A stretch of 64,000 bases of DNA from DASQFD01 sp035633255. GTDB taxonomy: Bacteria > Actinomycetota > Actinomycetes > Actinomycetales > Dermatophilaceae. Below the pieces are notes generated by a model, which saw only the letters and a program-made list of their open reading frames with translations, did no database searches and was not told the DNA's origin. The translations under genes were made by a program, and so were the position numbers. Positions 37,269 to 48,525 of this stretch are shown here, in pieces. The first letter of the stretch is position 1. Every line of letters begins with the position of its first letter. The DNA is taken from positions 1 through 64,000 of the forward strand of contig DASQFD010000002.1 of NCBI GenBank assembly GCA_035633255.1, written 5' to 3'.

Positions 37269-38800
37269 TGTCCGACCTGCCCCTGCTCACGCTGATGATG
37301 GTCGTGCCGCTCGTCGGCGCGCTCGTCGTCGCGCTGCTGCCCAGGCGGCTCGCGTACTACGGGCGGCACGTCGCCCTGGGGTTCTCCCTGGTCGTGCTCG
37401 GGCTGGCCGTGGCCGCCTGGGCGGCGTTCGAGGCGGGGGGTCCGCAGTTCCAGCTCGCCGAGACCTACTCGTGGATCCCGCAGTTCGGCGTCTCCTACGC
37501 CCTCGGTGTCGACGGCATCGCGCTCTCGCTCATCGTCCTGTCCGCCATCCTCACGCCGGTCTGCCTGCTCGCCGCGTGGAACGACCTCCCGGCGGACGAC
37601 CCGCGCAACCGCACCTACTTCGCGCTCCTGCTCAGCCTGCTCGCCTTCATGGTCGGCGTGTTCGCCGCGACCGACGTGTTCCTCTTCTACGTCTTCTTCG
37701 AGGCGATGCTGATCCCGGTGTACTTCCTCATCGGGCTGTTCGGCGGCCCGCGCCGGCAGTACGCCGCGGTGAAGTTCATCCTGTTCTCCCTCGTCGGGGG
37801 ACTGGTGATGCTCGTCGCCGTGCTGGCCCTGTTCTTCGTCGGCCCCGGTGGCGAGCAGGGGTTTCTCGTCTCGAACCTCACCGGCAACGTCGAGGCGAGC
37901 GTCGCCACCCAGCGGCTGCTCTTCCTCGGCTTCTTCTTCGCCTTCGCGATCAAGGCCCCCCTGTGGCCGCTGCACACCTGGCTGCCGGACGCGGCCACCG
38001 AGGCCCGCCCGGCGACCGCGGTGCTCCTCGTCGGCGTCCTGGACAAGGTCGGCACCTACGGGATGATCCGCTTCTGCCTGCAGCTGTTCCCCGAGGCGTC
38101 CCGGTGGGCCACGCCCGTGGTCATCACCCTGGCGGTGGTCTCGGTGCTCTACGGCGCGCTGCTGGCCATCGGGCAGACCGACATGATGCGCCTGATCGCC
38201 TTCACCTCGATCAGCCACTTCGGCTTCATCGTGCTCGGCATCTTCGCCATGACGTCGACGAGCGGCACCGGTGCGACGCTCTACATGGTCAACCACGGAT
38301 TCTCCACGGCGGCCCTGTTCCTCATCGCCGGCTTCCTGATCGCCCGCGGGAAGAGCAAGCGGATCCCGGACTACGGCGGCTGGCAGCGCGTCACCCCGGT
38401 GCTCGCCGGCACCTTCCTGGTCGCCGGCCTGTCCAGCCTGGCGCTGCCCGGCCTCGCGCCCTTCGTCTCGGAGTTCCTCGTCCTCGCCGGGACCTACCAG
38501 CGATACCAGGTGGCCGCGGTGCTGGCCGTCTTCGGGACCGTCCTCGCCGCGCTCTACATCCTGCTGATGTACCAGCGCACCATGACGGGGCCGAAGCCGG
38601 ACTTCGGCCAGGCCACCCCCCCACGTGACCTCTCCGCCCGCGAGAAGTGGGTGGTCGCCCCCCTGATCGCCTCCTTCTTCGTCCTCGGCTTCTTCCCCAA
38701 GCCGGTACTGGACGTGCTCACCCCGGCCGTGGACCGGACGCTGACCTACGTCGGCGTCACCGACCCGGCACCGACCAACGCCTCCGGGAGCGACCAGTGA
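37268..38800 (+). CDS. nuoM: NADH-quinone oxidoreductase subunit M
   Basis: Antiporter-like proton pump subunit (510 residues). The pump residues are visible in YVFFEAMLIPVYFLIGLFGG, FAFAIKAPLWPLHTWLPDAATEARPATAVLL (partly cited), the TDMMRLIAFTSISHFGFIVLG helix and LYMVNHGFSTAALFLIAG. The order L, M, N is standard. ATG shares one base with nuoL's TGA; the end overlaps nuoN by 4 bp. Confidence 0.95.
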   Translation: MSDLPLLTLMMVVPLVGALVVALLPRRLAYYGRHVALGFSLVVLGLAVAAWAAFEAGGPQFQLAETYSWIPQFGVSYALGVDGIALSLIVLSAILTPVCLLAAWNDLPADDPRNRTYFALLLSLLAFMVGVFAATDVFLFYVFFEAMLIPVYFLIGLFGGPRRQYAAVKFILFSLVGGLVMLVAVLALFFVGPGGEQGFLVSNLTGNVEASVATQRLLFLGFFFAFAIKAPLWPLHTWLPDAATEARPATAVLLVGVLDKVGTYGMIRFCLQLFPEASRWATPVVITLAVVSVLYGALLAIGQTDMMRLIAFTSISHFGFIVLGIFAMTSTSGTGATLYMVNHGFSTAALFLIAGFLIARGKSKRIPDYGGWQRVTPVLAGTFLVAGLSSLALPGLAPFVSEFLVLAGTYQRYQVAAVLAVFGTVLAALYILLMYQRTMTGPKPDFGQATPPRDLSAREKWVVAPLIASFFVLGFFPKPVLDVLTPAVDRTLTYVGVTDPAPTNASGSDQ

Positions 38801-40365
38801 CCCCCGCCGCCGTGCCCGCGGACTTCCAGCCCGTCGCGGTGACGTATGCCGCCATCGCGCCGATGCTCGTCGTGGCCGGCGGTGCGCTGCTCGGGGTCAT
38901 CCTCGAGGCCTTCGCGCCCCGGCGCTGGCGGCACGCCGCGCAGGTGGCGCTGGCGCTGGTCACCCTGCTCGCCGCGTTCGTCGTGCTGGTCGTGTGGTCG
39001 GTGGACAACCGCGCGCTCACCCTCGGCGGCTCGATCGCCATCGACGGGCCCGCCCTGTTCCTCCAGGGGACGCTGCTCCTGCTCGCCGCCCTCTCGGTCC
39101 TGGCCATGTCCGAGCGGTTCGGCGGCCGGAGCGCCGACGCCTTCACGCCGATGGGCGCCGCCACCCCGGGCTCGAACCAGGAGGCGGCGGCCGACCGGCT
39201 CGGCTACGCCACCTCCGAGGTCTTCCCGCTCGCGCTCTTCTCGGTGCTGGGCATGATGATCTTCGTCGCGGCGGCCGACCTGATCACGATGTTCGTCGCG
39301 CTCGAGGTGCTGTCGCTGCCGCTCTACATCATGACCGGGTTGGCGCGCCGCCGACGCCTCCTCTCCCAGGAGGCTTCGCTGAAGTACTTCCTCCTCGGCT
39401 CCTTCTCCAGCGCGTTCTTCCTCTTCGGCTCGGCGCTGCTGTACGGCTACGCCGGCTCCTCGGACCTGCGGCAGATCGCCCGCGCCATCACGAGCAACTC
39501 GGGCACCCTCGAGGGCCTGCTGCTCCCCGGGGTCGTCCTCGTCCTCGTCGGCCTGCTGTTCAAGATCGGCGCGGTGCCGTTCCACTCGTGGACGCCGGAC
39601 GCGTACCAGGGGGCGCCCACGCCGGTGACCGGCTTCATGGCGGCGTGCACCAAGGTCGCCGCCTTCGGTGCGCTGCTGCGCCTGACCTACGTCGGCATCT
39701 CCGCCGCGCGCTGGGACTGGCGCCTCGGCGTCGTCGCGGTGGCCGCCCTGACCATGGTCGTCGGCGCGGTGCTCTCGGTGACCCAGACCGACGTCAAGCG
39801 CCTGCTCGCCTACTCCGCGATCGCCCACGCCGGCTTCATCCTCGTGGGTCTCCTCGCCTTCGACCGCACCGGCGTCGGCGGCGTGATGTTCTACCTCGTC
39901 GCCTACGGCTTCGCCACCCTCGCTGCCTTCGCCGTCGTCGCGATGATCCGCTCCGGCGGCTCGGAGGCCTCGCACCTGTCCCAGTGGGCCGGTCTGGGCC
40001 GCAACCACCCGGTCGTCGCGGGCGCGTTCACGCTCCTGCTCATGGCGTTCGCCGGGATCCCGCTGACCTCCGGCTTCACCGCGAAGTTCGCGGCGTTCGA
40101 GCCGGCCGTCAGCTTCGGGGGCCGCTCCGGCGTCGTCCTGGTCGTGATCGGCGTGCTGGCCAGCGCCGTGACGGCGTTCGTCTACTTCCGCCTGGTCGTG
40201 CTCATGTACTTCACCGAGCCGGCCGGCACCGACGTCGTGGCCCTGGCGCCCTCGGCGGCCACCACCGCGGTGGTCACGGTCGGGGTCCTCGTGACCGTCG
40301 TCCTCGGTGTGTTCCCCGGTCCGGTCCTCGACGTCGCCGACCGCGCGGCGCAGTTCATCCTGTGA
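38797..40365 (+). CDS. nuoN: NADH-quinone oxidoreductase subunit N
   Basis: Third antiporter-like pump (522 residues). Key segments are FVALEVLSLPLYIMTGLARRR with its glutamate, SLKYFLLGSFSSAFFLFGSAL, GLLFKIGAVPFHSWTPDAYQGAPTPVTGF (partly cited) and QTDVKRLLAYSAIAHAGFILVG. A hydrophilic insert of about 35 residues near 100-140 is longer than usual. The GTG overlaps nuoM and the stop overlaps the next gene's GTG by 4 bp. Confidence 0.94.
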   Translation: MTPAAVPADFQPVAVTYAAIAPMLVVAGGALLGVILEAFAPRRWRHAAQVALALVTLLAAFVVLVVWSVDNRALTLGGSIAIDGPALFLQGTLLLLAALSVLAMSERFGGRSADAFTPMGAATPGSNQEAAADRLGYATSEVFPLALFSVLGMMIFVAAADLITMFVALEVLSLPLYIMTGLARRRRLLSQEASLKYFLLGSFSSAFFLFGSALLYGYAGSSDLRQIARAITSNSGTLEGLLLPGVVLVLVGLLFKIGAVPFHSWTPDAYQGAPTPVTGFMAACTKVAAFGALLRLTYVGISAARWDWRLGVVAVAALTMVVGAVLSVTQTDVKRLLAYSAIAHAGFILVGLLAFDRTGVGGVMFYLVAYGFATLAAFAVVAMIRSGGSEASHLSQWAGLGRNHPVVAGAFTLLLMAFAGIPLTSGFTAKFAAFEPAVSFGGRSGVVLVVIGVLASAVTAFVYFRLVVLMYFTEPAGTDVVALAPSAATTAVVTVGVLVTVVLGVFPGPVLDVADRAAQFIL

Positions 40366-41402
40366 CCACCATGCAGGCCGCCGCCGGGGCCGGGGAGGTG
40401 CACACGGGGACCCCCTCGGTCCTCGTGCTCCCCGGCACCTCGCCGGACCTGCGGGTGCGCCTGGCGGCCGGGCTGGACGCCGTGAATGCCCTCATCGAGG
40501 AGCGGGTCGCCCACGACGACCCCTTTCTCGCCGAGGCGGGCGCCCACCTCACCCAGGCCGGCGGCAAGCGCTTCCGGCCGCTGCTCACCCTGCTGGCCGC
40601 CGAGGTCGGCGCCGGTGGCAACGAGCAGGTGGTGGCGGCCGCCGCGGCCGTCGAGCTGACCCACCTCGCCTCGCTCTACCACGACGACGTCATGGACGAG
40701 GCGGACGTGCGCCGTGGTGCCCCGAGCGCCAACGCCCGCTACGGCAACTCGACCGCGATCCTCGTCGGTGACCTGCTCTTCGGCAACGCCTCCGACCTCG
40801 TCGCCGACCTCGGTCCCGAGGCGGTGCGCATCCAGGCGCGCACCTTCATGCGGCTGTGCGCCGGCCAGATCCGCGACGACCGCCCCGCGCCCCCGGGAGC
40901 GGACCCGGTCGAGCACTACCTCGGGGTCCTCGCGGACAAGACCGGGGTGCTTATCGCGACCGCCGCCCGGTACGGCGGGATGTTCGGCGGGTGCGACGAG
41001 GCGACGGTCGAGACGCTGCGGGAGTACGGCGAACGGCTGGGGATGGCCTTCCAGCTCGCGGACGACCTCATCGACATCGGGTCGGACGCCGACCAGACCG
41101 GGAAGACCCCCGGCGCCGACCTGCGGGAGGGCAAGCGCACCCTGCCGGTGCTGCACGTCCTGGCCTCGACCGATCCCGACGACGCCCGGCTGCAGGCGCT
41201 GCTCGCCTCCGACCTCTCCGACGACGACGACCTCGCCGAGGCGCTGGCAGCGCTGCGTGCGCACCCCGCTATGGAGCGAGCGCGTCAGGAGACGTATGCC
41301 GTGGCCCGCCGGGCCGGGGAGGCGCTCGCCCCCCTGCCGCCGTCCGAGGCCGTCGACGCGCTGCGCGCCCTGGCGACCGGCGTCGTCGACCGCGTCGGCT
41401 GA
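40362..41402 (+). CDS. Polyprenyl diphosphate synthase (trans, long chain)
   Basis: A 346-residue all-trans prenyltransferase that condenses isopentenyl diphosphate onto an allylic primer. The two aspartate-rich motifs are DDVMD (D108) and DDLID (D234), and GGKRFRPLL binds isopentenyl diphosphate. Small residues before the first motif suit a long chain. Its coupling to nuoN and the men genes nearby suggest it makes the menaquinone side chain. Chain length cannot be read with certainty. Confidence 0.9.
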   Translation: MTTMQAAAGAGEVHTGTPSVLVLPGTSPDLRVRLAAGLDAVNALIEERVAHDDPFLAEAGAHLTQAGGKRFRPLLTLLAAEVGAGGNEQVVAAAAAVELTHLASLYHDDVMDEADVRRGAPSANARYGNSTAILVGDLLFGNASDLVADLGPEAVRIQARTFMRLCAGQIRDDRPAPPGADPVEHYLGVLADKTGVLIATAARYGGMFGGCDEATVETLREYGERLGMAFQLADDLIDIGSDADQTGKTPGADLREGKRTLPVLHVLASTDPDDARLQALLASDLSDDDDLAEALAALRAHPAMERARQETYAVARRAGEALAPLPPSEAVDALRALATGVVDRVG

Positions 41403-41537
41403 GCCCACCGAAGGAAGGACCCGGCCGGGGTTCAGCCGCTGCGTGGCAAGGGTGGAGCAGCAGGCCCTCGAGCGCAGTGAGGTCCGGTGGCGGCGGCGCT
41501 CGTGGCGAAACCGCCGTGCGGCGCGGCACGCCGGACC

Positions 41538-41543
41538 TAGGCT
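41538..41543 (+). promoter_or_regulatory. Leaderless -10 (TAGGCT) for the PLP-fold gene
   Basis: TAGGCT lies 8 bases before the GTG at 41552, slightly longer than the usual 6-7. The rest of the 41403-41551 gap shows no other clear element. Confidence 0.4.
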
Positions 41544-41551
41544 TGCGACAC

Positions 41552-42710
41552 GTGAGCGACCCGGAGACGTGGACTCGGCTGGGGTTGGCGACCGCCCACC
41601 TCCCAGCGCCCCTGGCCGCCGTGGACCTCGAGGCCCTCGAGGCCAACGCCGACGACCTCGTGCGTCGGGCCGCCGGCCGGCCCATCCGGGTGGCCAGCAC
41701 CCGGCGCTGCACCGCGGTCCTGCGCCGGGTGCTCGACCGCCCCGGCTTCCGGGGTGTGCTGGCGTATGCCGTGCCGGAGGCACTGTGGCTGGCCCGCCTC
41801 GGGATCGACGACGTCCTCGTCGCGTACCCGAGCGTCGACGGCGCGGCCCTCGCCGAGGTCGCCGGAGACCCGGCCCTGCGCGCGGCGGTCAGCGTCGTGG
41901 TGGACTCGGCCGAGCACGTGCGGTTCCTCGTCGGCCGCCTCGGCACGGCAAGCGGGCTGCGCGTCGTCCTCGACGTCGACGCGTCGCTGCGCGTGGGTCC
42001 GCTCCACCTGGGCGTCCGCCGGTCGCCGGTCCGCTCCCCGGAGGAGGCCGTCGCCCTGGCCCGGGTCGCCCGCGACGCCGGGCTGGCCGTGGTCGGGGTG
42101 ATGTTCTACGACGCCCAGGTGGCCGGCCTCCCTGACACCAGCCCCGTGCTGCGGGCGGTCAAGCGCCGCTCGGTCGCCGACCTGCACGCCCGCCGCGCCC
42201 CGCTCGTGGCCGCGCTGCGCGAGGTCGCCGACCTCGAGATCGTCAACGCCGGTGGCACCGGCAGCCTGCACCGCTTCGGCGACAGTGGCAGCGTCACCGA
42301 GCTCGCGGCCGGCCCCGGCCTCTACGCCCCCACCCTCTTCGACGGCTACCGAGGCAGGGCCCTGCGGCCGGCCCTCGCCTACGCCCTGGACGTCACCCGC
42401 CGCCCCGGCCCCGGCTTCGTGACCGCCTTCGGCGGGGGGTATGCCGCCTCGGGGCCCGCCCGGCCGCTCGCGCCTGCCGTCGCCGGTCACCGCGGGGCTC
42501 CGGCTGCTGCGTGCGGAGGCCGCCGGCGAGGTCCAGACCCCGCTGCGCGGGCCGGGCGCCGACGGGCTCCGGCTCGGCGACCGGGTGTGGCTGCGGCCCG
42601 CGAAGGCGGGGGAGCCGCTGGAGCGCTTCGCGACCCTGCACCTGGTCCGCGGCGAGGTGCTCGAGGAGAGCGCACCCACCTACCGCGGTGAGGGGCGGTG
42701 CTTCGGATGA
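41552..42710 (+). pseudogene. Frameshifted PLP-fold amino acid deaminase/aldolase-like gene
   Basis: Codons from the GTG at 41552 read as an alanine-racemase-fold deaminase/aldolase-like protein to about residue 300 (AVDLEALEANADDLV, EIVNAGGTGSLHRF, VTAFGGGYAASG). Near 42455-42465 the frame is lost; the family C-terminus (AAGEVQTPLRGP, GDRVWLRPAKAGE, PTYRGEGRCFG) resumes one frame over and ends at 42710, overlapping the next gene as ATGA. Removing one C restores it. The usual PLP lysine (RVASKSVR in relatives, from memory) is absent: the text reads RVASTRRC. Two separate lesions favour a decayed gene; a base-call error could explain only the first. Confidence 0.7.
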
Positions 42711-44041
42711 CGAGCACGTGGAGCAACTGGGGGCGCAACGTCACCGCCACGCCTGCGGACGTCGAGGTCCCCGCGGACGCCGAGGCGGTGGCCGCGGTCC
42801 TGGTCCGGGCCGCGGAAGCCGGTCGGAAGGTCCGCCCGGTCGGCTCCGGGCACTCCTTCACACCGGTGGGCGCCGCGCTCGACGTCGCCCTGCGCCCGGA
42901 CCGCCTGACGGGGGTGGTCGACGCCGACACGGTGACCGGCCGGGTCCGGGTGCGTGCCGGCACGCCGCTGTTCGCGCTGAACCGGGCGCTCGACGACCTC
43001 GGACTGGCCCTGCCGAACCTCGGCGACATCGACCGGCAGACCGTCGCCGGCGCGCTCGCCACCGGCACGCACGGCACCGGCGCCGGCTTCCAGGGAATCG
43101 CCGCGGCGGTCACCGGGCTCACCGTCGCGCTGGCCGACGGCCGGCTCGTGCGCTGCGACGCCGGCACCGAGCCCGACCTCTTCGCCGCCGCGCGGATCTC
43201 CCTCGGGGCGCTCGGGGTTCTCACCGAGGTGGAGCTGGCGTGCGTGCCGGCGTTCCGCCTGCGGGCGCTGGAGCGGCCGGAGCCACTCCCCGACGTGCTC
43301 GCCGACCTCGACGGGTTCGCCACGAGCGCGGACCACGCCGAGCTCTACTGGTTCCCCCACACCGAGGTCGCGCTGACCAAGCGCAACACCCGGCTCCCGC
43401 CGGGGGAGGAGCCGCCGCCCGACGCCGCTGGTGGCAGGCCGCTGCCCCGGTGGCGCGGCCTGCTCGAGGACGAGGTGCTCAGCAACGGCGTCTTCGAGGT
43501 CACCAACAGGATCACCTCCCTCGCGCCGGGGACCACCCCGGCGCTGAACCGGCTCGCCGCGAGCTCGCCCGGCGAGCGGACCTTCACCGACCGCTCGCAC
43601 CGGGTCTTCTGCTCCCGGCGCCGGGTCCGCTTCGTCGAGAGCGAGTACGCCGTCCCGCGGAGCGCGGCGGCGGACGTCCTGTCCGAGCTGCGGTCCTGGT
43701 TCCGCCGCACCGGGACGGCGGCGGCGTTCCCGGTGGAGGTCCGCTTCCTCGCCGGGGACGACGTCTGGCTGTCCACCGCGTACGGGAGGGACACGGCATA
43801 CGTCGCCGTGCACCAGTACCACCGCGGTGACATGGGGGCCTACCTCGACGCGTTCGAGTCGATCGTGGCCGAGCACGACGGCCGGCCGCACTGGGGCAAG
43901 CTGCACCGGCTCGGGGTGGCGGAGCTCCGGCGGCTGCACCCGCGCCTGGACGACGTCCGGGCGGTGGGGGACCTGCTCGACCCGGGACGCGTGCTGGGGA
44001 GCCCCTACCTCACCACGGTGCTGGGCGCCCGAGCCGCCTGA
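42707..44041 (+). CDS. FAD-linked oxidase (D-arabinono-1,4-lactone oxidase family)
   Basis: A 444-residue flavoprotein of the VAO/PCMH and aldonolactone oxidase type. The FAD-binding half contains RPVGSGHSFTPVG (H49 is the likely covalent attachment residue), LPNLGDIDRQTVAGALATGTHGTG (partly cited) and LGALGVLTEVEL; the C-terminal part has the PHWGKLHRLG motif expected of sugar-lactone oxidases. Such enzymes oxidise aldonolactones or alditols; substrate is not determined. The ATG overlaps the frameshifted gene. The end overlaps rarD by 37 bp, convergent. Confidence 0.85.
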   Translation: MTSTWSNWGRNVTATPADVEVPADAEAVAAVLVRAAEAGRKVRPVGSGHSFTPVGAALDVALRPDRLTGVVDADTVTGRVRVRAGTPLFALNRALDDLGLALPNLGDIDRQTVAGALATGTHGTGAGFQGIAAAVTGLTVALADGRLVRCDAGTEPDLFAAARISLGALGVLTEVELACVPAFRLRALERPEPLPDVLADLDGFATSADHAELYWFPHTEVALTKRNTRLPPGEEPPPDAAGGRPLPRWRGLLEDEVLSNGVFEVTNRITSLAPGTTPALNRLAASSPGERTFTDRSHRVFCSRRRVRFVESEYAVPRSAAADVLSELRSWFRRTGTAAAFPVEVRFLAGDDVWLSTAYGRDTAYVAVHQYHRGDMGAYLDAFESIVAEHDGRPHWGKLHRLGVAELRRLHPRLDDVRAVGDLLDPGRVLGSPYLTTVLGARAA

Positions 44042-44979
44042 GCCGCCTGAGCCGCCCGCCCCGACCGCAGCGCCCGCCCACGGCGCGCCGCGAGGAGCGA
44101 GTCGGTGGTGAGCAGGGCGAGCGCGACCCAGACGATGCCGAAGCCGACCCACAGCCGCCCGGACACGCGCTCCCCGAGCAGCAGCACGCCGACGAGCAGC
44201 TGGAGGACGGGGGTGAGGAACTGGATCAGGCCGACGGTCACGAGCGGCAGGCGCCGCGCCGCCGCCGCGAAGAACAGCAGCGGCACCGCCGTCACGACCC
44301 CCGCCGCGACGAGCAGCCCATCGTGCAGCCCGCCCTGGCCGAGGAAGGTGGTCGAGCCCTGCGCCAGCAGCACCCCGAAGATGACCAGCGCGACCGGCGC
44401 GAGCACCGTGGTCTCGGCGGCGAGGGAGTGCAGGGCGTCCAGGCTGGCGCCGACCCGCTTCTTCACCAGCCCGTAGAGGCCGAAGCTGAGGGCGAGCGAC
44501 AGCGGGATCCATGGCAGCACCCGGTCGGCCACCGCGATGTAGACGAAGGCGCCGAACGCGATCCCCACGGCGCCCCACTGCAGCGGGCGAAGCCGCTCCC
44601 GCAGCACGACGACGCCCAGGGCCACCGTGACGATGGGGTTGAGGAAGTAGCCGAGCGCCGCCTCGTAGGTGCGCCCGGTGAGCACCGCCAGGACGTAGAT
44701 CACCCAGTTGCCGGCGATGAGGAACGCCGCCGCGGTGATGCCGGCGGTCAGCCGGCGGGAGGCCAGCAGTGGACGCACCCAGCCGCCGTCGCGCCGCACC
44801 GCGAGCACCCCGGCGCAGACCACGAGGGTCCAGACGATCCGGTGCGCGAGGACCTCGAACGCGCCGGCGGGGCGCAGCGCGTGGAAGTACAGCGGGAAGG
44901 CGCCCCAGATGCCGTAGGCGAGGAACCCGTATGCCGTGCCGCGCCTGCGGTCGGCCGCCCTGCCGTCCGGCGGGCTCAC
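44005..44979 (-). CDS. rarD: RarD-like EamA-family transporter
   Basis: A 324-residue membrane protein with about ten helices in the two-EamA-repeat layout of drug/metabolite transporters. YGIWGAFPLYFHALRP near the N-terminus and EVLAHRIVW are RarD signatures. Substrate unknown. The C-terminus is an Ala/Arg-rich tail (AAQAAQAARAP) that overlaps the opposing oxidase gene; a GCCTGAGCC tandem repeat there suggests recent stop shifting. GTG at 44979 overlaps korB by 4 bp, so it is expressed after korAB. Confidence 0.88.
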   Translation of the reverse strand: MSPPDGRAADRRRGTAYGFLAYGIWGAFPLYFHALRPAGAFEVLAHRIVWTLVVCAGVLAVRRDGGWVRPLLASRRLTAGITAAAFLIAGNWVIYVLAVLTGRTYEAALGYFLNPIVTVALGVVVLRERLRPLQWGAVGIAFGAFVYIAVADRVLPWIPLSLALSFGLYGLVKKRVGASLDALHSLAAETTVLAPVALVIFGVLLAQGSTTFLGQGGLHDGLLVAAGVVTAVPLLFFAAAARRLPLVTVGLIQFLTPVLQLLVGVLLLGERVSGRLWVGFGIVWVALALLTTDSLLAARRGRALRSGRAAQAAQAARAPSTVVR

Positions 44980-46102
44980 CCCACGGTCCAGGTGTCCCGG
45001 CCCCGGAGCAGTGCCGCCAGGTCCGCGTCGGTGCCCGGGCCGCCGGCCGCGGTGACGGCGTCGTCCACCTGCCCGCGGACCAGGTCGTCGTAGGTCGGGC
45101 GCTCCACCGCGCGGAAGACCCCCAGGGGGACGTAGCGGCGCTCGGGGTCCAGCCGCGAGAGGGCGAACGCCGCGCTCGGGTCGGGGTCGGCGACGCGGTG
45201 CACGACCACCGCCGCCGGGTCGGCGTCGCCCTCGGCGACGAAGCCGAGGGCGCCGTCCCGGCCGCGCACGAGGAGGCGCCGGTCGGCCTCCGGGCCCACC
45301 GCGACGGGCTCGCCGTCGCGGAGGTGGACGATCCGGCTCTCGGCGGCGGTGCGGTCCTTGAGGGGGGCGAAGGCGCCGTCGTTGAAGATCGGGCAGTTCT
45401 GGTAGATCTCCACCAGCGAGCTGCCCCGGTGGGAGGCGGCGGCGCGGAGCACCTCGGTGAGGTGGGCGCGGTCGGAGTCCAGGGTGCGGGCGACGAAGGT
45501 CGCCTCGGCGCCGAGCGCGAGCGACACCGGGTCGAAGGGGGTGTCGACGGACCCCGCGGGCGAGGACTTGGTGACCTGCCCGACCCCGGACGTGGGGGAG
45601 TACTGCCCCTTGGTCAGCCCGTAGACCTGGTTGTTGAACAGCAGGATGGTCAGGTTGACGTTGCGGCGCAGCGCGTGGATCAGGTGGTTGCCGCCGATCG
45701 AGAGGGCGTCGCCGTCACCGGTCACCACCCACACCGACAGGTCCGCCCGGCTGGTCGCCAGGCCCGTGGCGATGGCGGGCGCGCGGCCGTGGATCGAGTG
45801 CATCCCGTAGGTCTGCAGGTAGTAGGGGAAGCGCGAGGAGCAGCCGATCCCGGAGACGAACACCATGTTCTCGCGGCGCAGGCCCAGCTCGGGGAGGAAG
45901 CCCTGCACCGTGGCGAGGATGGCGTAGTCGCCGCACCCGGGGCACCACCGCACCTCCTGGTCGGAGGTGAAGTCCCGCTTGCCCAGGGCCGGCTCCGCGG
46001 CACCGCGCTGCGGCACGCCGGCCAGGCCGGCGGACGGCATACCCAGCGGGGTCGGGACCCGGCCGGGTCCGGTCGCGGCGGCGGCGCCGGGGTGCACGGC
46101 GG

Positions 46103-46106
<4 letters not shown>
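44976..46106 (-). CDS. korB: 2-Oxoacid:ferredoxin oxidoreductase, beta subunit
   Basis: Thiamine-diphosphate and [4Fe-4S] subunit of 2-oxoglutarate (or related) ferredoxin oxidoreductase. The 376-residue protein has WCPGCGDYAI (C55, C58), GIGCSSRFPYYLQTYGMHSIHGRAP (partly cited) and the cofactor motif TGDGDALSIGGNHLIH. It overlaps korA by 4 bp. It links the citric acid cycle to reduced ferredoxin. Substrate is called 2-oxoglutarate by analogy with actinobacterial KorAB. Confidence 0.9.
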
Positions 46107-47971
<1,865 letters not shown>

Positions 47972-48008
47972 GGACACCTTTTCCGGCATCCCGCCGGTTC
48001 GCGGGACG

Positions 48009-48056
48009 ATTGTCTGGTCTCCATGGTACGGCGGATAAGGGTTGCCTTATTCCGCC
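48009..48056 (-). promoter_or_regulatory. korA promoter with overlapping inverted repeat
   Basis: On the minus strand TTATCC (48033-48038) and GACAAT (48009-48014) form -35 and -10 elements with an 18-bp spacer. An inverted repeat at 48030-48056 (GGCGGATAAGG, GTTG, CCTTATTCCGCC; one unpaired A) overlaps the -35. It loosely resembles DtxR/IdeR-type iron boxes, but the match is partial. A repressor operator is the simplest reading. Confidence 0.5.
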
Positions 48057-48210
48057 AGCGCACGGCCCTCATCCGTCCCCCCGGCGGCATCGCCTGGTGC
48101 GGAGCGGGTGCGCCTCGCCCGAGTCGTCGGAGCGGCCGCCGCGACGGGGCGCATCGAGTCGGAGCTCGTCCTCGGTGTGCTGAGCCGTCCCCCAGCCCCT
48201 AGTTCTGGCC

Positions 48211-48239
48211 TTGGCTAGGCTGCTTTTCGGTCCTACACT
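48211..48239 (+). promoter_or_regulatory. Promoter of relBE module 1
   Basis: TTGGCT (48211-48216) and TACACT (48234-48239) are separated by 17 bp; the -10 ends 6 bases before the antitoxin ATG, giving a leaderless transcript. It is one of the clearest promoters in the window. The stretch 48057-48210 holds no gene I can support. Confidence 0.6.
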
Positions 48240-48245
48240 TCCGCC

Positions 48246-48524
48246 ATGCAGACGCTTCCGATCTCCAAGGTCAAGGACAGGCTCAACGAGCTCGTCGACG
48301 AGGCCTCGAGCACCCACGAACACGTGTTGATCACCAGGAATGGCAGCCCGGCGGCGGTGCTGGTCGGCGCGGACGAGTGGGAGGCTCTGCAGGAGACGCT
48401 GTTCTGGCTGTCCCAGCCGGGCATTCGTGAGGACGTCGCACAGGCCCGCGCGGAGTACGAGGCGGGTGAGACCCTCGACGAGGACCAGGTCCGTCACCGG
48501 CTGAACCTTCCCAAGCGGTCCTAG
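48246..48524 (+). CDS. relB: Phd/YefM-type antitoxin, module 1
   Basis: A 92-residue antitoxin of the Phd/YefM family. The N-terminal MQTLPISKVKDRLNELVDEA and the HVLITRNGSPAAVLVGADEWEAL segment form the dimeric DNA-binding fold; the acidic C-terminal tail after QARAEYEAGE should neutralise the toxin. It is followed one base after its stop by the RelE-type toxin. Probably autoregulates the promoter directly upstream. A second, related module lies at 58294-58844. Confidence 0.9.
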   Translation: MQTLPISKVKDRLNELVDEASSTHEHVLITRNGSPAAVLVGADEWEALQETLFWLSQPGIREDVAQARAEYEAGETLDEDQVRHRLNLPKRS

Positions 48525-48525
48525 G

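Noticed and set aside
48030..48056. A definite DtxR/IdeR iron box
   Set aside because: Only part of the consensus is matched; kept as a generic inverted repeat with iron control as one possibility.
48070..48216. A short plus-strand frame with a helical look (RLARVVGAAAATGRIESELVLGVL)
   Set aside because: It has no start or ribosome site and runs into the relBE promoter; too little to call a gene or a named remnant.
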